From: Isoetes taiwanensis
Taxonomy: Eukaryota > Streptophyta > Lycopodiopsida > Isoetales > Isoetaceae
Assembly: GCA_021234155.1 (NCBI GenBank)
Contig: JAJEKV010000198.1
Location: forward strand, 252,001 to 316,000
Length of the DNA stretch: 64,000 nt
Reading direction: 5' to 3'
In this document: positions 58,723 through 64,000 of the stretch, piece by piece
Position numbering within the stretch: the stretch's first letter is position 1
Layout: each line of letters starts with the position of its first letter
Position numbers and translations under genes: made by a program
The notes under the pieces: generated by a model
Databases searched by the model: none
What the model was told of the DNA's origin: nothing
The model's input: the letters and a program-made list of their open reading frames with translations, nothing else

Positions 58723-59285
58723 TGAAGATTTAGATTGATTTAGACAATTAGCCAACCAACTAGTTAGCTATAACAACTATTATAATAAAGGCAAACAAGG
58801 ATTTCAAGATCACCTATATCAGTCATTCAAACCATTGAATAACTTAGAATTGCATTTCACAATACATATTTCCTTTCATTATGTCCGATAGCCCAAGCTT
58901 CTTCACATCAATCAACTTCCAGAACTGCCTGTACTCACCACGTATCTGTATACTCATTTAATTTATTTATAGAGGCCGGACACGGCCACTTAGGCACCAA
59001 TCGGGCCGCTTAGGAGTCTCAGCATATCCATATCTCCTGTTATAGAAACATGCCTGACTTGAAATATACTTGGCTCCAAATAATAATCCCGCCAATGTAT
59101 CTCTGAAGCAATAGGTTAAACAATAGCCATTGACCATTGCATTCTACCTTTGCATTTCAATATAGCTTAAGGTCGTCATCATAAATATGTTTACCAGACT
59201 AATAACATTTAATCCATCATCACAGGTCAGTGATCAAACACAGGGTCTTTGATAGGTTTAAGCATTTGCATGACATTTTCTATCA
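58723..59285 (-). repeat. 5' LTR of the Copia element, intact
   Basis: 563 bp with TG...CA ends. On the minus strand it starts TGATAGAAAATG (59285) and ends ATCTTCA (58723). It holds the uninterrupted version of the Helitron H1 target site near 59171-59189. Confidence 0.92.
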
Positions 59286-62200
59286 GTTCTGAGTCTATTG
59301 GCAGAGCCAAATCACGGTTCCGGAGATGGGAGGTTGCCCCGTCCGTCCCCAGGGCCTTGGGGAGAGGACTTTTGGGGCAAGCAGCTTCCGGGGCGTTCGG
59401 GCACCGGTGAGGCTCCGGAACGGCAAATCGACTTCGCCAAGTCGTCCAGAATGGCGAAATTACCGTAGGTCGGTTTTGCAAAAGAAAGAAACACTCACGC
59501 CCTGCACGGCAGTATCCGGCATCCACATCCTAGGCCAATTGACTACGAGTGTGACATGAGCTACTTTGGCGCTTTTTGGAGGAGGGGTGGTCTTCTGGCC
59601 ACGGAACTTGGTCAGCAGGGCAATGCCGACGTTCTGAGTCCATTGGCAGAGCCAAATCATGGTTCTGGAGAGGGAAGGTTGCACGTCCGTCCTCAGGGCC
59701 TTGGGGAGAGGACTTTTGGGGCAAGCAGCTTTTGGAGGGGATTTTAGGGTCCGTGCTCTGGCGTCACCACCCCCACCCCACGTCAAGACACAGTGCAAGG
59801 TCTCGGTCGAATATGACAAGGAGAGGGCCTCCGAAACGTAAACCCTGTGGGTTGCCAGGTTCTCGAATGGTTTTCGTTTTGGGGGCCGAGTGTTGGTCTA
59901 TTGCAGCTGGGAGTTGGGACGTGACCGAGAAGCTATGGTTTAGAACGCGGAGCAAGAGGAACTGTCGGAACAGAGTTTGGGCCTGTCCTCCTCCCGATGT
60001 GTCAATTAGAAGTCGGGGGGCGCTTTTGCAGTGGCAAGACATTCATAAATTCGTTAATTAATGCATTGTACGACATTAAATTCTGGTTTTTTGCCAGATG
60101 GATTCTTAAATTATCACCAGCGCACAGCCCAATTTTTGGAATTTTTGGAGAAGGTCTAGATCAAAGGGTTAGCATTAGAACGGTCGAGGCAGCCCATTGC
60201 CCCGGGGCAACCGAGCTGGCATCCTTCCCCAAGTCAAACGAGGCCAGGACCATGCACGGCTGCCTCATAAGAGGGGAGAGTCCGGACCTTAGGAGGCGGG
60301 ATCCAAAAAAGTTCCCGAGGCAGCCTTTCTTGGCAGCGCTCCCACGGTGGGCAGTACGCTAATGACCACCCTCCCGGAGCCCGGTTCCCCTATCTGGCCG
60401 TTGGATCCTCCGTTCAGGGGCCTTTCTTCAGGAAGTTCCAAACGATTCCAAGATCGGTCCGGGGGAACTTGTCAAACCGCGGAGCGTCCTGAGGGCGACC
60501 GTGTAGAAACCAGAGTGTTTTATCATTCGAGCATCGGAGAGGCTCCAAAATGGCAAATCGACTTCGCCAAGTCGTCTGAAATGGCGAAATTACCCTAGGA
60601 AGCAAGTTACAAGGTAGGTTTTGCAAAAGAAAGAAACACTCACGCCCTGCACGGCAGTATCCGGCATCCACATCGTAGGCCAATTGACTATGAGTGTGCT
60701 GGACATGAGCTACTTTGCGCTTCTCGGAGGAGGGGTGGTTTTCTGGCCACAGAACTTGGTGTGAATGCCGACATTCTGAGCCTATTGGCAGAGCCAAATC
60801 ACGGTTCCGGAGACAGGAGGTTGCCCGTCCATCCTCAGGGCCTTGGGGAGAGGACTTTTGGGGCAAGCAGCTTCCGGGGGGATTTTAGGGTCCATGCTCT
60901 GGCGTCAACACCCCCATCCCACGTCAAGACACGGTGCAAGGTTCGGCCAAATCTGACAAGGAGAGAGCCTCCGAAACGTAAACCCTGTGGGTTGCCCAGG
61001 TTCTAGAATGGTTTGCATTTTGGGGGCCGAGTTTTGGTGTGTTGCAGTTGAGAGTTGACGGGACCGAGAAGCTGCAGTTTAGAATAGAGAGCAAGGGGAA
61101 CTGATGAAAGGGAGTTTGGGCCTGTCCTCCTCCCGATGTGGCAATTAGAATTGGGGGGGGGGGGGGGGGTTGCTTTTGCAGTGGCAAGACATTCATAAAA
61201 TCGTAATTAATGCATTGTACGAAATTAAATTCTGATTTTTTGCCAGCTGAAGTTTTTATTCATCACCAACGCACAGTCCAATTTTTGGAATTTTCGAATA
61301 AGATCTAGATCAAAGGGTTAGCATTAGAACGGTCGAGCAGCCCGTTGCGGGGTAATCGAGCTGGCACTCTTCCCCAAGTCTAACGAGGCCAGGACCTTGC
61401 ACGGGCGCCTCACAAGAGGGGAGAGTCCGGACCCCAGAAGGCGGGATCCAAAAAAGTTCCCAAGGCAGCCTTTCCTGGCAGCGGTCCCACGGTAGGCAGT
61501 ACGCTAATGACCACCATCCCGGAGCCCGGTTTCCCTATCCGACCGTTGGATCCTCCAATCAGGGGCCCTTCTTTGGAAAGGTCAAAAAGATTCCTAGATC
61601 GGTCCGGGTGAACTTGTCAAACCGCGGAGCGTCCTGAGGGCGACCATGTAGAAACCAGAGTGTTTTGTCGTTCGGGCACCGGTGAGGCTCCGGAATGGCA
61701 AATCAACTTCGCCAAGTCGTCCCTAGGAAGCAAGTTACAAGGTCGGTTTTGCAAAAGAAAGAAACACTCACGCCCTGCACGGCAGTATTTGGCATCCACA
61801 TCCTAGGCCAATTTACTAGAGTGTGCTGGACATGAGCTACTTTGGCGCTTCTTGGAGGAGGGGTGGTCTTCTGGCCACGGAACTTGGTCAGCAGGGCAAT
61901 GCCGACATTCTGAGTCCATTGACAGAGCCAAATCATGGTTCCGGAGACGGCAGGCTGCCCGTCCGTCATCAGGGCTTTGAGGAGAGGACTTTTGGGGCAA
62001 GCAGCTTCCGGGGGGGATTTTAGGGTCCGTGCTTTGACATCACCACCCCCACCCCACGACAAGGCATGACGCAAGGTCCCGGTCGAATCTGACAAGGACC
62101 GAAACGTAAACCCAAGTTCTAGAATGGTTTGCGTTTTGGGGGCCGAAAAGCAGAGGTTTAGAACGCGGAGTAAGGGGAACTGACGGAACGGAAATTGGGC

Positions 62201-64000
62201 CTATCCTGCTCCCGATGTGGCAATTAGAAGTTGGGGGGCGCTTTTGCAGTGGCAAGACATTCATAAATTCGTAATTAATGCATTGTACGAAATTAAATTC
62301 TGATTTTTTGCCAAATGGATTCTTAAATTATCACCAGCGAATTTTTGGAATTTTCGGAGAAGGTCTAGATCAAAGGGTTAGCATTAGAACGGTCGGGGCA
62401 GCCCGTTGCGGGGCAACCAAGCTGGCACACTTCCCCAAGTCAAACGAGGCAAGGACCTTGCATGGCTGCCTCACAAGAGGGGAGAGTCCGGACCCCAGGA
62501 GGCGGGATCCAATAAAGTTCCCGAGGCAGCCTTTCCTGCAAGCGCTCCCCCGGTGGGCAGTACGCTAATGACAACCCTCCCGGAGCCCGGTTCCCCTATC
62601 CAACCGTTGGATCCTCCGTTCAGAGGCCCTTCTTCGGGAAGGTCCAAAAGATTCCTAGATCGATCCGGGGAAACTTGTCAAACCGCGGAGCGTCCTGAGG
62701 GCGACCATGTAGAAACCGGAGTGTTTTGTCGTTCGGGCACCGGTGAGGCTCCGGAATGGCAAATCGACTTCGCCAAGTCGTCCCTAGGAAGCAAGTTACA
62801 AGGTCGGTTTTGCAAAAGAAAGAAACACTCACGCCCTGCACGGCAGTATTTGGCATCCACATCCTAGGCCAATTTACTAGAGTGTGCTGGACATGAGCTA
62901 CTTTGGCGCTTCTTGGAGGAGGGGTGGTCTTCTGGCCACGGAACTTGGTCAGCAGGGCAATGCCGACATTCTGAGTCCATTGACAGAGCCAAATCATAGG
63001 CTGCCCGTCCGTCATCAGGGCTTTGAGGAGAGGACTTTTGGGGCAAGCAGCTTCCGGGGGGGATTTTAGGGTCCGTGCTCTGACGTCACCACCCCCACCC
63101 CACGACAAGGCATGACGCAAGGTCCCGGTCGAATCTGACAAGGACCGAAACGTAAACCCAAGTTCTAGAATGGTTTGGGTTTTGGGGGCCGAGAAGCAGC
63201 GGTTTAGAACGCGGAGTAAGGGGAACTGACGGAACGGAAATTGGGCCTATCCTGCTCCCGATGTGGCAATTAGAAGTTGGGGGGCGCTTTTGCAGTGGCA
63301 AGACATTCATAAATTCGTAATTAATGCATTGTACGAAATTAAATTCTGATTTTTTGCCAAATGGATTCTTAAATTATCACCAGCGAATTTTTGGAATTTT
63401 CGGAGAAGGTCTAGATCAAAGGGTTAGCATTAGAACGGTCGGGGCAGCCCGTTGCGGGGCAACCAAGCTGGCACACTTCCCCAAGTCAAACGAGACAAGG
63501 ACCTTGCATGGCTGCCTCACAAGAGGGGAGAGTCCGGACCCCAGGAGGCGGGATCCAAAAACGTTCCCGAGGCAGCCTTTCCTGCAAGCGCTCCCGCGGT
63601 GGGCAGTACGCTAATGACCACCCTCCTGGAGCCCGGTTCCCCTATCCAACCGTTGGATCCTCCGTTCAGAGGCCCTTCTTCGGGAAGGTCCAAAAGATTC
63701 CTAGATCGATCCGGGGAAACTTGTCAAACCGCGGAGCGTCCTGAGGGCGACCATGTAGAAACCGGAGTGTTTTGTCGTTCGGGCACCGGCGAGACTCTAG
63801 AATGGCAAATCGACTTCGCCAAGTCGTCCGGAATGGCGAAATTACCCTAGGGAGCAAGTTACAAGGTCGGTTTTGCAAAAGAAAGAAACACTCACGCCCT
63901 GCGGCGTATCCGGCATCAACATCCCAAGCCAATTGACTACGAGTGTGCTGGACATGAGCTACTTTGGCGCTTCTTGGAGGAGGGGTGGTCTTCTGGCCAC
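59286..64000 (+). repeat. Satellite array, right block, unit 1.05-1.15 kb
   Basis: Anchors GTGGCAAGAC at 60031, 61181, 62249 and 63295 give periods of 1150, 1068 and 1046 bp. The first unit is shortened (59286 to about 59632), and the array continues past the right edge. Conserved pieces include CACTCACGCCCTGCACGGCA, GGGGCAAGCAGCTT and the small hairpin CGACTTCGCCAAGTCG. The last two units are nearly identical, differing by indels such as a deletion of about 20 bp near 62998. The many open frames are disrupted differently in each unit, so no gene is inferred. It is neither 5S nor 45S rDNA as far as I can tell. Confidence 0.88.
61153..61169 (+). repeat. Run of 17 G in one satellite unit
   Basis: The other units have about 6 G at this point (AGTTGGGGGGCGC or similar). 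Expansion by slippage is likely, and an assembly error is possible. Confidence 0.85.

Larger units (their letters stand above)
52688..59285 (-). mobile_element. Ty1/Copia LTR retrotransposon, decayed, with a Helitron in one LTR
   Basis: Minus orientation. The 5' LTR is 58723-59285, then the primer-binding site (58709-58720) and gag, integrase, RT and RNase H in Copia order. A polypurine tract lies near 55201-55214 and the 3' LTR is 52688-55200, interrupted by Helitron H1 (53158-55082). The 3' LTR lacks its last 40 bp or so at 52688. No target duplication is present, and the satellite on either side is in opposite orientation, so one flank was rearranged. Stops, shifts and internal deletions disable it. 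Confidence 0.9.

Noticed and set aside
51537-63932. Many 60-230-codon open frames in the satellite units
   Set aside because: They occur on both strands, shift frame between units and show no domains. GC-rich composition explains the lack of stops.
59286-64000. rDNA or rDNA-spacer interpretation of the satellite
   Set aside because: No stretch resembling 5S, 18S, 5.8S or 25S rRNA could be recognised.

Overview
The window looks like repeat-rich nuclear DNA of a land plant with a large genome. It has plant-type spliced introns, LTR retrotransposons of both superfamilies, LINEs, MITEs, tandem satellites, a Helitron family and captured pieces of plant transporter genes (NHX-type Na+/H+ exchanger, ABCG transporter). 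The mixture would suit a seed-free plant such as a fern, but that is a guess. No ordinary single-copy host gene and no tRNA or rRNA gene was recognised. Nearly every protein-like region is a transposable-element protein or a fragment of one.

Layout. 1-2517: a TNP2-like (CACTA-type) transposase gene, plus strand, running in from the left edge, with one short intron. 2518-5330: mostly unrecognised AT-rich DNA with small repeats. 5334-8110: broken Ty3/Gypsy chromovirus pieces, including an integrase segment present as two inverted copies. 8110-14304: a 439-bp palindrome next to a tRNA-Met-type primer-binding site, a Harbinger-type MITE, a T-rich tandem region and a 19-bp minisatellite. 14305-25578: a nearly complete 11.3-kb Ty3/Gypsy (Tat/Ogre-like) element with two LTRs, an AACAT target duplication inside the minisatellite, gag, protease, RT, RNase H and integrase. 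It also carries a large unrecognised ORF after pol and a 360-bp MITE. 25771-28440: a broken, spliced transposon-type gene (minus strand) and two small plus-strand exons.

29148-44148: a minus-strand DUF7869-like transposon-derived gene split by two kinds of insertion. An 11.3-kb stack of three Helitrons (30284-41602) sits in its coding region, and a 5'-truncated L1-type LINE (41722-42445) with a 17-bp target duplication sits upstream of it. Deleting the inserts by eye restores a continuous reading frame across both junctions. The stack is itself nested: H2 was entered 13 bp from its 5' end by two tandem, abutting minus-strand Helitrons, H4 and H3. H4 carries captured NHX and ABCG gene pieces. 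44169-45897: a LINE with an (AAT)n tail. 46629-49492: another Helitron (H5).

51451-64000: a GC-rich satellite with a unit of about 0.8-1.15 kb, split by a Ty1/Copia element (52688-59285, minus strand). One LTR of this element carries a fifth Helitron (H1, 53158-55082), and the other LTR preserves the empty site. The satellite runs in opposite orientations on the two sides of the Copia element.

The five Helitrons (H1-H5) share a 5' TC end, a 3' hairpin GCCCAGCAACGCTGGGC followed by CTAG, and insertion between A and T. H1, H2 and H3 also carry long homopurine tracts. No Rep/helicase protein is visible, so all appear non-autonomous. All alignments and counts here were made by eye.
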